This document shows, in pieces, positions 50,456-59,095 of a DNA stretch of 64,000 nt. This stretch comes from Vulcanimicrobiota bacterium (GTDB lineage: Bacteria; Vulcanimicrobiota; Vulcanimicrobiia; Vulcanimicrobiales; Vulcanimicrobiaceae). Location: assembly GCA_003168375.1 (NCBI GenBank), contig PMSI01000001.1, positions 682,001-746,000 on the forward strand, written 5' to 3'. Position 1 is the first letter of the stretch, and the number at the start of each line of letters is the position of its first letter. Position numbers and translations under genes: made by a program. The notes below the pieces were generated by a model. That model saw only the letters and a list, made by a program, of their open reading frames with translations. It had not been told where the DNA came from and ran no database searches.

Positions 50456-52161
50456 AACCAGACTGGATACGCCGGAGTGACGAGCTCGCCGAGCCCGTCG
50501 TGACCCTCTTTACGCTGGCCGCGCCGGAGACGACGTCCTCGCTCGGACTGACCCAGGCCGATGCTGCGACGACCGACCTGCGCGAGGGCTGGCGCGACCG
50601 GATCCGCGAGGCGGCGTTCCGCGCCGCCGAGACGCTACGCGCAGCCGGGTCGAGCGAAGGCGACGCGCGCGTTCGCGAGGACATCACGATCCTGCTCACC
50701 GCCGTCGACGACCTCGTGCGCGGGATCGACGTCTACGACCGCCATCTGATCGTGCTGATCGACGTCGCACGGATCGCGTTCGCCGGGGTCCGCGTGCTGC
50801 TCGACGAGCAGAACCCGCGCGAGCGCAAGCAGCTTGCGGTCACGCGGCTGCGGCGCTACGCCGGGCTGGAATCGAACGGGATCCCGCTCGCGCGCAGCGC
50901 CGAAGCCGAAACACGTGCGCGGCTCGCGGAGCCGGGACTGATCGGGCCGTACGTGCTCGAGGTCCGTACCGCGCTCTCGCTCGGACCCGTCCTGCTCGAC
51001 GGAATCGGCGCGCTGCTGCGCTCGTCCGGGCTCGAGGGTTGGCAGGACGCCTACGGCGCGCTGCGAGCGCAGTACGACGACTACGCCCGCTTCGTCGAGG
51101 CCGAGGTGCTGCCGCGCGCGCGCACCGACCACCGGCTTCCGCGGGAGGTCTACGCGTACCGCCTGCACGACGTCGGCGTCGACATCCCGCCGGCGGAGCT
51201 CGCCGCACGAGCGCATGCCGCGTTCGACGCGATTAGCACCCAGATGCAGGCGCTCGCGCCGCGCGTCGCCGCCGAGCGCGGCTTTGCCTCGAACGACTAT
51301 CGCGACGTGATCCGCGACCTCAAGCGCGAGCAGATCCACGGCGATGCCGACGAGATCGTCGGCTTCTATCGCAGGCGGCTCGAAGAGATCGAGGCGATCG
51401 TCCGGCGCGAGAACCTCGTCACGCTCCCGGAACGCCCGGCGCGCATTCGCGTCGCGTCGCTCGCCGAGAGCGCCGAGATACCGGCCGCGCACATGAACCC
51501 GGCGCCGCTGGTCGGCAACACCGGGCAGGTCGGCGAGTTCGTGCTGCCGCTCGATGTCCCGCCGGCGGCGGGTGCAACCGGCACCGACCGCTCCGACGAC
51601 TTCACGCACGACGCGGTGACCTGGACGCTGACCGCGCACGAAGCGCGGCCCGGCCACGAAGTGCAGTTCGACCGCATGCTCGAAGGCGGACTCTCGCTGG
51701 CGCGCGCGGTCTTCGCGTTCAACTCGGTCAACGTCGAAGGGTGGGCGCTGTACGCGGAGCAGATCGTGCTGCCGTACATGCCGCTCGCCGCGCAGCTGTG
51801 CTCGCTGCAGATGCGCCTGCACCGTGCGGCGCGCGCGTTCCTCGATCCCGAGCTGCAGAGCGGCGCGATCACGCCCGAAGCGGCGCACGCGTTTCTCGAA
51901 CGCGAGATCGTCTACTCGGCGCCGTTCGCGCGCAGCGAGGTCGAGCGCTACACCTTCCGCTCGCCGGGTCAGGCGACGTCGTACTTCTACGGCTACACGA
52001 AGCTCGTCGCACTCCGCGCCGAGGCGGAGGCCGCGCTGGGCGCACGGTTCGACGCGCGCGCGTTTCACGACTTCGTGCTCGATCAGGGACTCGTTCCGCC
52101 GGACGCGCTCCGCGCCGCCGTGCTCGAGCGGTTCGTCGGCAACGGAGCAGCGATCTCATGA
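50452..52161 (+). CDS. DUF885-family metallopeptidase-like protein
   Basis: 569 residues. TLTAHEARPGHEVQ contains the HExxxGH zinc site found in DUF885 proteins, and VNVEGWALYAEQ supplies a downstream Glu. No signal peptide. Members are thought to be carboxypeptidase-like. Overlaps the solute-binding gene (GTGA) and the alcohol dehydrogenase gene (ATGA), giving a three-gene operon. Confidence 0.87.
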   Translation: MKPDWIRRSDELAEPVVTLFTLAAPETTSSLGLTQADAATTDLREGWRDRIREAAFRAAETLRAAGSSEGDARVREDITILLTAVDDLVRGIDVYDRHLIVLIDVARIAFAGVRVLLDEQNPRERKQLAVTRLRRYAGLESNGIPLARSAEAETRARLAEPGLIGPYVLEVRTALSLGPVLLDGIGALLRSSGLEGWQDAYGALRAQYDDYARFVEAEVLPRARTDHRLPREVYAYRLHDVGVDIPPAELAARAHAAFDAISTQMQALAPRVAAERGFASNDYRDVIRDLKREQIHGDADEIVGFYRRRLEEIEAIVRRENLVTLPERPARIRVASLAESAEIPAAHMNPAPLVGNTGQVGEFVLPLDVPPAAGATGTDRSDDFTHDAVTWTLTAHEARPGHEVQFDRMLEGGLSLARAVFAFNSVNVEGWALYAEQIVLPYMPLAAQLCSLQMRLHRAARAFLDPELQSGAITPEAAHAFLEREIVYSAPFARSEVERYTFRSPGQATSYFYGYTKLVALRAEAEAALGARFDARAFHDFVLDQGLVPPDALRAAVLERFVGNGAAIS

Positions 52162-53204
52162 AAGCAACCGTGTTCCACGGCGCGCGCGACGTGCGCGTCG
52201 AGACCGTCCCGGATCCCTCGATCCGAGAGCCGACGGATGCGATCGTGCGTGTCGTGAACGCGGCGATCTGCGGCTCGGATCTGTGGCCGTACCGCGGCGT
52301 CGCGAAATGGGAGGCCGGCGCCCGCCTCGGCCACGAGTTCACCGGGATCGTCGAGGCCGTCGGCAGCGGCGTGACCGCGGTCCGCACCGGCCAGTTCGTC
52401 GCGGCACCGTTCTCGTACGCCGACGGTTCGTGCGCGTTCTGCCGGCAGCACCTCTACACGTCGTGCGAGCACGCCGGTTTCTGGGGCGGTATGGACGACG
52501 ACGGCGGGCAAGGCCAGTTCGTCCGCGTCCCGTTCGCGGACGCGACGCTGGTCGCGATCCCCGACGCGATCGGCCACGACGCCGTCAAGCGCACGGCGGT
52601 GCTCGCCCTGACCGACGTGATGGGGACCGGCTACCACGGCGTGGTCAGCGCGGGGACGCAAGCCGGCGGAACCGTCGTCGTCGTCGGCGACGGCGCGGTG
52701 GGGTTGTGCGCGGTCCAGTCGGCACGCTACCTCGGCGCCGAGCGCGTCGTCAGCGTGGGCCATCACGCGGAGCGGCTCGCGCTCGCCGAACGGTTCGGTG
52801 CGACCGACGTCGTCGACTCGCACGACCCCGACGCCGCGCAGCGCGTCGTCGAGCTGACGCACGGCGGGGCACCGAGCGTCGTCGAGGCGGTCGGCATGCA
52901 GAGCTCGCTCGATCTCGCGCTCGCCGTCGTGCGCGACGGCGGAACCGTCGCCTTCGTCGGCGTCCCGGCCGGGATGGAGACGCTCGCGTTCCGCCGCCTG
53001 TTCAGCGGCAACGTCGCGCTCCGCGGCGCGCTGGCGCCGGTCCGCGCCTACCTGCCGGAACTGATGTCCGCGCTGGCCGCCGGTGCGATCGATCCGTCGC
53101 CGGTCTTCACCCTGAAGCTTCCGCTCGAGGGAGCGCCGCAGGGCTACAAAGCGATGGACGAACGCGCGGCGATCAAGGTCGCCCTCGAGATCTCCACGCC
53201 GTAA
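52158..53204 (+). CDS. Zinc-dependent alcohol dehydrogenase
   Basis: 348 residues, medium-chain dehydrogenase. Catalytic zinc ligands AICGSD and GHEFTG; a structural-site loop with CAFCRQHLYTSCEH, where part of the usual four-Cys set is present; NAD(P)-binding VVVVGDGAVGL. Substrate unknown; GSD in place of GTD resembles sorbitol/formaldehyde-type subgroups. Its 3' end overlaps a gene on the other strand by about 60 bp. Confidence 0.9.
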   Translation: MKATVFHGARDVRVETVPDPSIREPTDAIVRVVNAAICGSDLWPYRGVAKWEAGARLGHEFTGIVEAVGSGVTAVRTGQFVAAPFSYADGSCAFCRQHLYTSCEHAGFWGGMDDDGGQGQFVRVPFADATLVAIPDAIGHDAVKRTAVLALTDVMGTGYHGVVSAGTQAGGTVVVVGDGAVGLCAVQSARYLGAERVVSVGHHAERLALAERFGATDVVDSHDPDAAQRVVELTHGGAPSVVEAVGMQSSLDLALAVVRDGGTVAFVGVPAGMETLAFRRLFSGNVALRGALAPVRAYLPELMSALAAGAIDPSPVFTLKLPLEGAPQGYKAMDERAAIKVALEISTP

Positions 53205-53431
53205 GGACCGGCGGCGCGCACGAACCAGCTCGCCAGCATCGCCAGCAGCGCCGCGTCGTCGAGCAACCCAAACAGCGGGATGTCGCCGAGCAGGTTCAGC
53301 GGCGAAAGGATGAACAGCACGCCCGCGAGGGCGATCAGCTTCAGCCGCAACGGCACGCGCGGATCACGCGCCAGCGCGAACGCGCGAGCGAGCGTGCGCC
53401 GGGAAGTCAGCAAGAGACGCATGAGACCCAT
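53144..53431 (-). CDS. DUF1232 (YkvA-like) small membrane protein
   Basis: 95 residues. DPRVPLRLKLIALAGVLFILSPLNLLGDIPLFGLLDDAALLAM is the DUF1232 motif (a P.DLIPD-type segment) and includes one or two membrane helices. Function unknown. Its last 61 bp overlap the alcohol dehydrogenase gene on the opposite strand. ATG 53431 or 53422. Confidence 0.75.
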   Translation of the reverse strand: MGLMRLLLTSRRTLARAFALARDPRVPLRLKLIALAGVLFILSPLNLLGDIPLFGLLDDAALLAMLASWFVRAAGPYGVEISRATLIAARSSIAL

Positions 53432-53490
53432 GCTCGTCTCAACGCGCCCAAACGGAGTTTGTTTCGCCCGCTCGCCGTACAAGGCGAGCC

Positions 53491-54003
53491 TCAGACCGCA
53501 CGCGAGACGTAGAACTTCAGCTGCACGCGGGCGGAAGCGCCCTCGACGGTCAGGATCGCGTACGAGTAGAGCGGGTTCAGCCGTTTGTCCGTCGACGAGC
53601 CCGGATTGGCGAACAGCACGCCGCGTGCGCGACCGACTACCGGCCGGTGACTGTGCCCGAACAGCACGACGTCGACCTCGCCCTCCTCGAAGGCGCCGAG
53701 CGCGCGCGACTGCGTCGAGCCGCGCGTCCCGTCGCCGTGGATCATCCCGACGCGCACGTCCTCTATCCGCACGACCTTGCGCCGGCCGAACCGCTCGCGA
53801 ATCGCCGGCCCATCGTTGTTCCCCGCAACCGCGTCGAACGGCGCGATCGCCTCGAACAGCGGAACCGCGAGCAGATCGGTCAGGTCACCGAGGTGCAGGA
53901 TGCGCGTGACGCCGGCACGCCGCAACCCGCGCTCCAGCGCACGCGGAAGCGCACGGCCGAAGCGGGGAAGGTGCGTGTCGCCGACGATGCCCACGCGAGT
54001 CAC
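53491..54003 (-). CDS. YfcE/MJ0936-type phosphodiesterase
   Basis: 170 residues. Metallophosphoesterase motifs: GIVGDTHLP (D-x-H), LHLGDLTD (GD), AGNNDGP (GNxD), IHGDG and LFGHSHRP (GHSH). Small stand-alone enzymes of this kind cleave phosphodiesters such as cyclic or bis-p-nitrophenyl phosphate with two metals. Start GTG 54003. It lies downstream of a leader-like region (54210-54431) and a 76-codon frame. Confidence 0.9.
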   Translation of the reverse strand: MTRVGIVGDTHLPRFGRALPRALERGLRRAGVTRILHLGDLTDLLAVPLFEAIAPFDAVAGNNDGPAIRERFGRRKVVRIEDVRVGMIHGDGTRGSTQSRALGAFEEGEVDVVLFGHSHRPVVGRARGVLFANPGSSTDKRLNPLYSYAILTVEGASARVQLKFYVSRAV

Positions 54004-54007
54004 GCCG

Positions 54008-54238
54008 TTATCGTGCCCGCTCGCGGGCACGAACCAACGGCTCGTCGTCAAGGACGACCGCGACGACCGTCACGGCTTTAGCGAGGGCGTATACGGCGCT
54101 CGCGACCCGACGCCGCAACCGAGGCTGCGGGACGTCGGAGCGAAGGACGGCGATGGCACGGTGCCGGTCGCGGACCAGCACGGCCAAAACCTGCTGGGTG
54201 TATGGCACGAAAAAACCTCCGGGGAGCGGAGGCTTCAT
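54008..54238 (-). CDS. Small hypothetical protein upstream of phosphodiesterase
   Basis: 76 codons from ATG 54238, or 66 from a GTG just after the T-run of the hairpin. The later start is more likely because the first ATG lies inside the hairpin stem. Basic protein with a hydrophobic patch (SAVYALAKAVTVVAVVL). Its stop is 5 bp before the phosphodiesterase GTG. No family recognised. Confidence 0.4.
   Translation of the reverse strand: MKPPLPGGFFVPYTQQVLAVLVRDRHRAIAVLRSDVPQPRLRRRVASAVYALAKAVTVVAVVLDDEPLVRARERAR
54210..54232 (-). terminator. Rho-independent terminator/attenuator hairpin
   Basis: On the minus strand CCTCCG-CTCC(C)-CGGAGG is followed by TTTTTT. The 5' arm GCCTCC can instead pair with GGAGGC at the end of the 30-codon frame (54266-54358), so two exclusive structures are possible, as in attenuators. 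Confidence 0.6.
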
Positions 54239-54265
54239 CAGAACCGACGTGCCGAAGCGGTCAGG

Positions 54266-54358
54266 TCAGCGTGATGCGGCCTCCAAAAATGCACAATCAG
54301 AACGCGAAACGACGAACATCGTCCACGTGCGGGTGAAAATGGGCAGAAGTCGGTTCAT
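54266..54358 (-). CDS. Candidate 30-residue leader peptide
   Basis: The ATG at 54358 has an excellent ribosome site (AAGGAGA, 6-bp spacing) and sits about 40 bases after a predicted promoter. It reads MNRLLPIFTRTWTMFVVSRS... then DCAFLEAASR and stops 34 bases before a terminator hairpin. Size and position fit a regulatory leader peptide. Residues are not strongly enriched for one amino acid, with a single Trp and several Phe. Confidence 0.55.
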   Translation of the reverse strand: MNRLLPIFTRTWTMFVVSRSDCAFLEAASR

Positions 54359-54403
54359 ACGCGTTCTCCTTTCTCTCGCGCGTTTTGCGCGGTGGTAGTC
54401 GAG

Positions 54404-54431
54404 ACTATCACGCGCCACGACGTTTCGTCAA
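54404..54431 (-). promoter_or_regulatory. Promoter for leader peptide
   Basis: Minus strand TTGACG (54431-54426), 16-bp spacer, GATAGT (54409-54404), predicted start near 54397. A GC-rich inverted repeat (CGCGC and GCGCG around a TTTT loop, about 54377-54391) lies just downstream in the leader. Confidence 0.5.
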
Positions 54432-54434
54432 CCA

Positions 54435-54457
54435 CACCCTTCGACAGGCTCAGGGTG
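54435..54457. repeat. Short REP-like hairpin element
   Basis: CACCCT (54435-54440) and AGGGTG (54452-54457) flank TCGACAGGCTC. This TTCGACAGGCTCAGGGTGA-type string is familiar to me as a dispersed repeat in several environmental genomes. It lies 8 bp beyond the stop of the SDR gene and may end its transcript. One copy is seen in the window. Confidence 0.45.
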
Positions 54458-54464
54458 ACAATGG

Positions 54465-55262
54465 CTAGTGAGCCGCCCAGCCTCCGTCGATGCTGATCGG
54501 CGCTCCCGTGATCGAGATGGCGTAGTCGCTGCAGAGGTAGGCGCACAACGCGCCGACCTCAGCGGGCTCGATGAAGCGCTTCGTCGGCATCGCGTCGAGG
54601 AACGCGCGCTCGAGCGCTTCGTCTTCGGTGATGCCACCGCCGTACGAAGCGGCCAGACCGGCGGCTTGTCCGCGCACGAGGTCCGTCATCACGGCGCCGG
54701 GACAGATCGCGTTCGCGGTGATGCCGAGCTCCGCGCCCTCGATCGCGAGCACCTTCGTCATGCCGACGACGCCGTGCTTCGCCGAAACGTACGCGACTTT
54801 GAACGGCGAGCCGATCAGCCCTTGAACGCTCGCGACGTTGACGATCCGGCCGCGCTTGCGCGCGACGAAGTGCGGCCAGGCAGCCTTGGAGGCGTAGAAG
54901 ACGCTGTCGAGATCGATCGCGCGCACGTTGAGGTACTTTTCGTCCGGGAACTCGGCGATCGGCGACACGAACTGCACGCCCGCGTTGTTGACGAGATGGT
55001 CCAGGCCGCCGAACTCTGTCGCGGCCAGGTCGACGGTGCGGCGGATCGCGGCCGGATCGCGCACGTCGCACACGTAGGCGCGGGCGGTCACACCGTGCGC
55101 TTTGGCAACCTCAATTGCCGTTTGGGCGGCGACGTCGCCGTCGAGGTCGACGACCGCGATCGCCGAGCCGGCCTCGGCGAGGGCCTCGGCGCAGGCGCGC
55201 CCGATTCCACGGGCCCCACCCGTTACAAAGCTGACCCGGTCGTGTAGGTCGATCGAAAGCAA
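54465..55262 (-). CDS. Short-chain dehydrogenase, 3-hydroxybutyrate dehydrogenase-like
   Basis: 265 residues. NAD-binding TGGARGIG, NNAG, active site Ser in NVASVQG, YxxxK in YVSAKHG, and FIEPAEVGALCAYLCSD plus SITGAPISIDGGW at the end. The VQFVSPIAEFP and MTDLVRGQ segments match 3-hydroxybutyrate dehydrogenases, which interconvert hydroxybutyrate and acetoacetate in PHB breakdown. This fits with PhaC at 17981-19660. Start TTG 55262 with GGAGGAGG further upstream. Confidence 0.85.
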   Translation of the reverse strand: MLSIDLHDRVSFVTGGARGIGRACAEALAEAGSAIAVVDLDGDVAAQTAIEVAKAHGVTARAYVCDVRDPAAIRRTVDLAATEFGGLDHLVNNAGVQFVSPIAEFPDEKYLNVRAIDLDSVFYASKAAWPHFVARKRGRIVNVASVQGLIGSPFKVAYVSAKHGVVGMTKVLAIEGAELGITANAICPGAVMTDLVRGQAAGLAASYGGGITEDEALERAFLDAMPTKRFIEPAEVGALCAYLCSDYAISITGAPISIDGGWAAH

Positions 55263-55296
55263 GGTCGTCGTTCCTCCTCCGAAGGAGATCGCTCAC

Positions 55297-56205
55297 GTGG
55301 GTACTCTGGTCCTCTCCAACGTCGCTCGATCGTTCGGCGACGTCGTCGCGGTGCGTGACGTCTCCTTCACCGTTCCACCTGGGACGACGTTCGGTCTCCT
55401 CGGTCCGAACGGTGCCGGGAAGACGACGACGATGAGAATGATCCTGGGGATTCTGATCCCCGACCGAGGCGTCGTCAGCTGGGACGGTGCGGCGGTCACG
55501 CTCCCGGTGCGCCGGCGCTTCGGCTATCTTCCCGAAGAGCGCGGCTTGTACGGGAAGCTCAAAGTGCGCGACCAGATCTCGTATTTCGGCCGCCTCCACG
55601 GCGTGCCGGCGCCGGAAGACACGCGGCGCGCCGACGCCTGGATCGAGCGGCTCGGGCTCGGTGAGTACGCGAACCGGCGGTGCGGCGAACTCTCGAAAGG
55701 GAACCAGCAGAAGGTGCAGATCGCGTGCGCGGCCTTGCACGAGCCCGAGCTCCTGGTCCTCGACGAGCCGTTCTCCGGACTCGATCCCGTCAACGCCGAG
55801 ACGCTGCACAGCGCGCTCCGCACGCTGCGCGACGCCGGGACGACGCTGATCTTGTCCTCGCACCAGATGTGGCAGATCGAGGACCTGTGCGAGTCGTTCT
55901 GCGTGATCGCGGACGGAACGGTCCGCGCGAGCGGAACGCTCACCGAACTGCGCGCGGCGTGGCCGACGCGCATCGTCGAGGTCGAACCGGTCGCCGCGCC
56001 GTTGCGCAGCGTCCTCGAGGCGATGCCCGGCGCGCGACGGCTCCCCGACGCCGATCGCCCGACGCTGGCCTACGAGATCCCGGCCGACGCCGACACGGCC
56101 GCACTGCTGCGCCGGCTCGTCGCGGCGGGCGACGTGACCCGTTTCGAGCGCGTCGATCCGAGCTTGCGCGATATCTACCTGCGCGCGATCGGAGCGGCGG
56201 CATGA
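55297..56205 (+). CDS. ABC transporter ATP-binding protein (NatA-like)
   Basis: 302 residues. Walker A GPNGAGKTT, signature LSKGNQQK, Walker B LLVLDEPFSGLD, switch His in LSSHQM. The LSKGNQQK form and C-terminal ~80-residue extension match Na+ exporter/drug exporter NatA-type ATPases. GTG 55297 with AAGGAGAT upstream. Partner permease follows with an ATGA overlap. Confidence 0.92.
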   Translation: MGTLVLSNVARSFGDVVAVRDVSFTVPPGTTFGLLGPNGAGKTTTMRMILGILIPDRGVVSWDGAAVTLPVRRRFGYLPEERGLYGKLKVRDQISYFGRLHGVPAPEDTRRADAWIERLGLGEYANRRCGELSKGNQQKVQIACAALHEPELLVLDEPFSGLDPVNAETLHSALRTLRDAGTTLILSSHQMWQIEDLCESFCVIADGTVRASGTLTELRAAWPTRIVEVEPVAAPLRSVLEAMPGARRLPDADRPTLAYEIPADADTAALLRRLVAAGDVTRFERVDPSLRDIYLRAIGAAA

Positions 56206-57431
56206 ACACGATCGGGATCGTCTTCACGGCTGAATTCATGCGCCGCATTCGTTCGCGTGCGTTTCTCGCCGGCACGCTGATCGGCGCGGCCGGGATCCTC
56301 GTGCTCACCCTCCTGCCGGCGATCCTCGGCGGCATGACGTCGAGCTCGTCGAAGAACGTCGTCCTGGTCGGCGATCCCGCGCTGACCGCTCAGGCGAAGA
56401 AGGCTCTAGCGGGCGACTTCGAGGTGGCGTCGATGCTGCCGCGACTCGACCAGGCGCCGACCGCGGCGTTCCTCGACGCGCACGGAAAAGCGGTCGCCGT
56501 CGCCGTTCTCACCACGCACCCCGGCCTGCGCGTCACGGTGTACGCGCGAGACCCTTCGCAGTTTCGCGAATCGTTCGGGCGCGATCTCGCGACCGTCCAG
56601 ATCGGTCTCGCGCTCGGCGTACCGGCGGCGCGCGTCGAGGCGAGCTCGAAGGTGCCGGTCGACGTCCATGACGTGTCGGGCCGCTTCGCCGACGCGGCGG
56701 CGGCCGACGCCGCCAAAGGCGTCGCGTACTTCTTCGTGATCCTGCTGTATCTTTCGATCCTGCTCAATGCCCAGTCGATCATGACCTCGGTCGCGGAAGA
56801 GAAGACGAATCGCATCGCCGAGCTGCTCGTCGCGACGCTCGATCCGTCGCGGCTGCTCGCGGCGAAGATCCTCGCCAGTGCGGCGACCTCGTTCATTCAG
56901 CTCGGGGTGTGGGTTGCGACGGGGATCGTCGGCGGGCGAGCCGTGACGGGGCTGCTCGCGCACGGCGCCGCGGCAACGAGCGGGGCACCGTCGCCGCTGG
57001 GAACGATCGACGTCTCGTCGGGTGAGATCCTGGCGTTCCTCGCGTTTTTCGCGATCGGCTTCACGCAGTACGGCGTGCTGTACGCCGCTGCGGCGTCGCT
57101 GATCAACCGCACCGAGGACCTGGGAAGCGTCGCCGGCCCGCTGGTCATCCCGGTGATCATCGGGTTCTTCCTGGCGATGGTCGCCATGAACGCCCCGAAC
57201 GATCCGCGGATCGTCGCGTGCTCGCTGATCCCGCTGATCTCGCCGTTCGTGATGTTCACGCGCATCGCCGTCAGCAGCGTTCCGGTGTGGCAGCTCGTCC
57301 TGTCTCTGGCGCTCAACGTGGGCAGCGCCGCGCTGCTGGCGTGGGCGTCCGGAAAGATCTACCGCGTCGGCTTGCTGCTGTACGGGCGGCCGCCGTCGCT
57401 CAAACAGGTCATCGCTACCTTGCGGGCCTGA
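56202..57431 (+). CDS. ABC-2 type permease (NatB-like)
   Basis: 409 residues. One N-terminal membrane helix (about 20-45), a large extracytoplasmic domain (about 50-170), then five helices at the C-terminal side. MTSVAEEKTNRIAELLVATLDPSRLLAAKI is the conserved cytoplasmic loop of NatB/YhaP permeases. With the preceding ATPase it forms an exporter of unknown substrate. Its stop abuts the stop of the convergent Tad gene. Confidence 0.9.
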   Translation: MNTIGIVFTAEFMRRIRSRAFLAGTLIGAAGILVLTLLPAILGGMTSSSSKNVVLVGDPALTAQAKKALAGDFEVASMLPRLDQAPTAAFLDAHGKAVAVAVLTTHPGLRVTVYARDPSQFRESFGRDLATVQIGLALGVPAARVEASSKVPVDVHDVSGRFADAAAADAAKGVAYFFVILLYLSILLNAQSIMTSVAEEKTNRIAELLVATLDPSRLLAAKILASAATSFIQLGVWVATGIVGGRAVTGLLAHGAAATSGAPSPLGTIDVSSGEILAFLAFFAIGFTQYGVLYAAAASLINRTEDLGSVAGPLVIPVIIGFFLAMVAMNAPNDPRIVACSLIPLISPFVMFTRIAVSSVPVWQLVLSLALNVGSAALLAWASGKIYRVGLLLYGRPPSLKQVIATLRA

Positions 57432-58100
57432 TCAGCAGCCGCCGCCGATGGTCAGGGCGCCGGTCGCGAACGTCGCGATCGGCGGCGTGACGGCCGCCCC
57501 TGCCGGATCGGTCGAGGGGTCGATCGAGTGCTCGAACGCGGCCTGCATCTCGGGATAGCACGCGATGAGCGTCGCCATGTCGGGGGAACGGAACGAGTTG
57601 AGCGTCGCGCCGCGTTGCGTCTGCGCGCCGACGAAGGGCTGCAGGGTGGTCGGCACGTCGCTCGAGGCGCTGACGGTGATCGCGGCGCGGCCAAGCAGCA
57701 TCGGCGCGCTGAGACCCAACCCGTTGCTGACCGTCTTGCCGCACACGGCGCCGGCGGTCGCGGAGTTGTTCGCGGGCTGCCAAAAGCCGAGCGTCGCCGA
57801 CGCCGGCGCGGCGAGCGGCGCGCCGTCCTTGATCAGATCGGGCGGCGGCGTCGCGCAGGCGCTCGGCAGCGGCGCGCCGGCGGCCGCGCTGTAGGCAGCG
57901 TACAGGCTGTACTGCTGGTACGGGTTGATCTCGGCGGTCACCATCCCGCCGTACCGCGCGACCATCTCGACACGCTCGCCGAGCACGCCGGCCTGGAGCG
58001 CCCAGACGACGCCGAACATGACGAGTAAAAAGACGGGCAACGCGACCGCGGTCTCGATCAGCGCCTGGCCCCGCGAACCGCGCGTCACGATGTGCTGCAC
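57432..58100 (-). CDS. TadE-like pseudopilin
   Basis: 222 residues. N-terminal pilin-like leader GSRG followed by QALIETAVALPVFLLVMFGVVWAL, with Gly before the cleavage site and Glu at +5, as in TadE/TadG. The rest is a periplasmic domain with two or three Cys pairs. Start GTG 58100 has GGGAG upstream; GTG 58088 overlaps the stop of the preceding gene. Part of the Tad pilus locus. Confidence 0.8.
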   Translation of the reverse strand: MQHIVTRGSRGQALIETAVALPVFLLVMFGVVWALQAGVLGERVEMVARYGGMVTAEINPYQQYSLYAAYSAAAGAPLPSACATPPPDLIKDGAPLAAPASATLGFWQPANNSATAGAVCGKTVSNGLGLSAPMLLGRAAITVSASSDVPTTLQPFVGAQTQRGATLNSFRSPDMATLIACYPEMQAAFEHSIDPSTDPAGAAVTPPIATFATGALTIGGGC

Positions 58101-59095
58101 GCGAGCGCTCCCGTGTCGAGTTGCCCCGCGAACGGTTTGATCGGGACGGTGTTCCACCAGCCGGTAACCGCCGAGAACTCGGGGCCGCCGACACGCTCGG
58201 CGTACGCGTCCCATTTCGGGAACGCCGTCGCCGGATTGCCGCCGAAGTTGATGGCGAACCAGTTCCAGCCGTTGGGTCCGCTCGGATTCGTGCCGGGAGC
58301 GTACTGCTCGACGGGCTGGAACGCTTGTCCCGTGCGCGGGTTCACCTGAAATCCCGGCTGCAGCCATTCCTGCGTCACCATCGCCGACGTCGCGGCGGCA
58401 CGCCCGATCGCGGTGAACGTCGGAGGCTGGAAGTTCAGGAACGACGGCACGATCGGCGCGACCTTCGCGCAGGTCACGATTTCGAGCTGCATCGGCACGT
58501 AGTCGGTCTTGACCGTCGCCGGCGTGCCGGGATTGTTGATGACCCACGCCCCGCCGTCTTGCTCCACGTCGTTGAGCGGCGAACGCGCCTGCACTCGAAC
58601 GACGTTGTACGTAAACCCGCAATCGCCGCCGTTGGCCTGGCCGCAATGCTGCTGAAGCTGCTGCACCAGCGCGCGCGCGTCGGCCGTCGCCTGCGCCTGG
58701 GTGTACTGGGAGGTGCGGTTGATCAGCTGCACGTCGGTCGTGTAGCGCGCGACGGCCCGAAGATACTCGCGCTTCAACTGGTCGAAGGCGGCGGAGCAGC
58801 CGCTTCCGGTGCAACCGTTGTCGTTGTACGCAGCGGCTTGCAGGCCGCTCAGCAGGTGGCGGATCCGCCACTCTTCGACTGCCGCGGCATAGACCAGCGA
58901 GAGCTGCTGGTTCCAGGTCTGGGTCTGGGCCGAGAGCGCCGCGGACGCGGCGGCATCGGCCGCATTCTGCGCTCGCACCTGCCAGCGCAGGACCTCGCCG
59001 TACTGCATCGCGGCAAACGCGAGGACCAGCGCCGCGGCGATGCCGAGCGACCAGATCGGAAGCGTTTGGCCGCGCGAGCGCGAGGTCAGGAACAT
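58085..59095 (-). CDS. TadG-like Tad locus protein
   Basis: 336 residues. N-terminus RSRGQTLPIWSLGIAAALVLAFAAMQYGEVLRWQ is a TadE/TadG-type membrane anchor, though the +5 Glu is replaced (QTLPI). The QVRAQNAADAAASAAL segment is typical of TadG. The body is a large Gln/Asn-rich periplasmic domain. The ATG overlaps the end of the upstream gene by 10 bp. Confidence 0.78.
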   Translation of the reverse strand: MFLTSRSRGQTLPIWSLGIAAALVLAFAAMQYGEVLRWQVRAQNAADAAASAALSAQTQTWNQQLSLVYAAAVEEWRIRHLLSGLQAAAYNDNGCTGSGCSAAFDQLKREYLRAVARYTTDVQLINRTSQYTQAQATADARALVQQLQQHCGQANGGDCGFTYNVVRVQARSPLNDVEQDGGAWVINNPGTPATVKTDYVPMQLEIVTCAKVAPIVPSFLNFQPPTFTAIGRAAATSAMVTQEWLQPGFQVNPRTGQAFQPVEQYAPGTNPSGPNGWNWFAINFGGNPATAFPKWDAYAERVGGPEFSAVTGWWNTVPIKPFAGQLDTGALACSTS

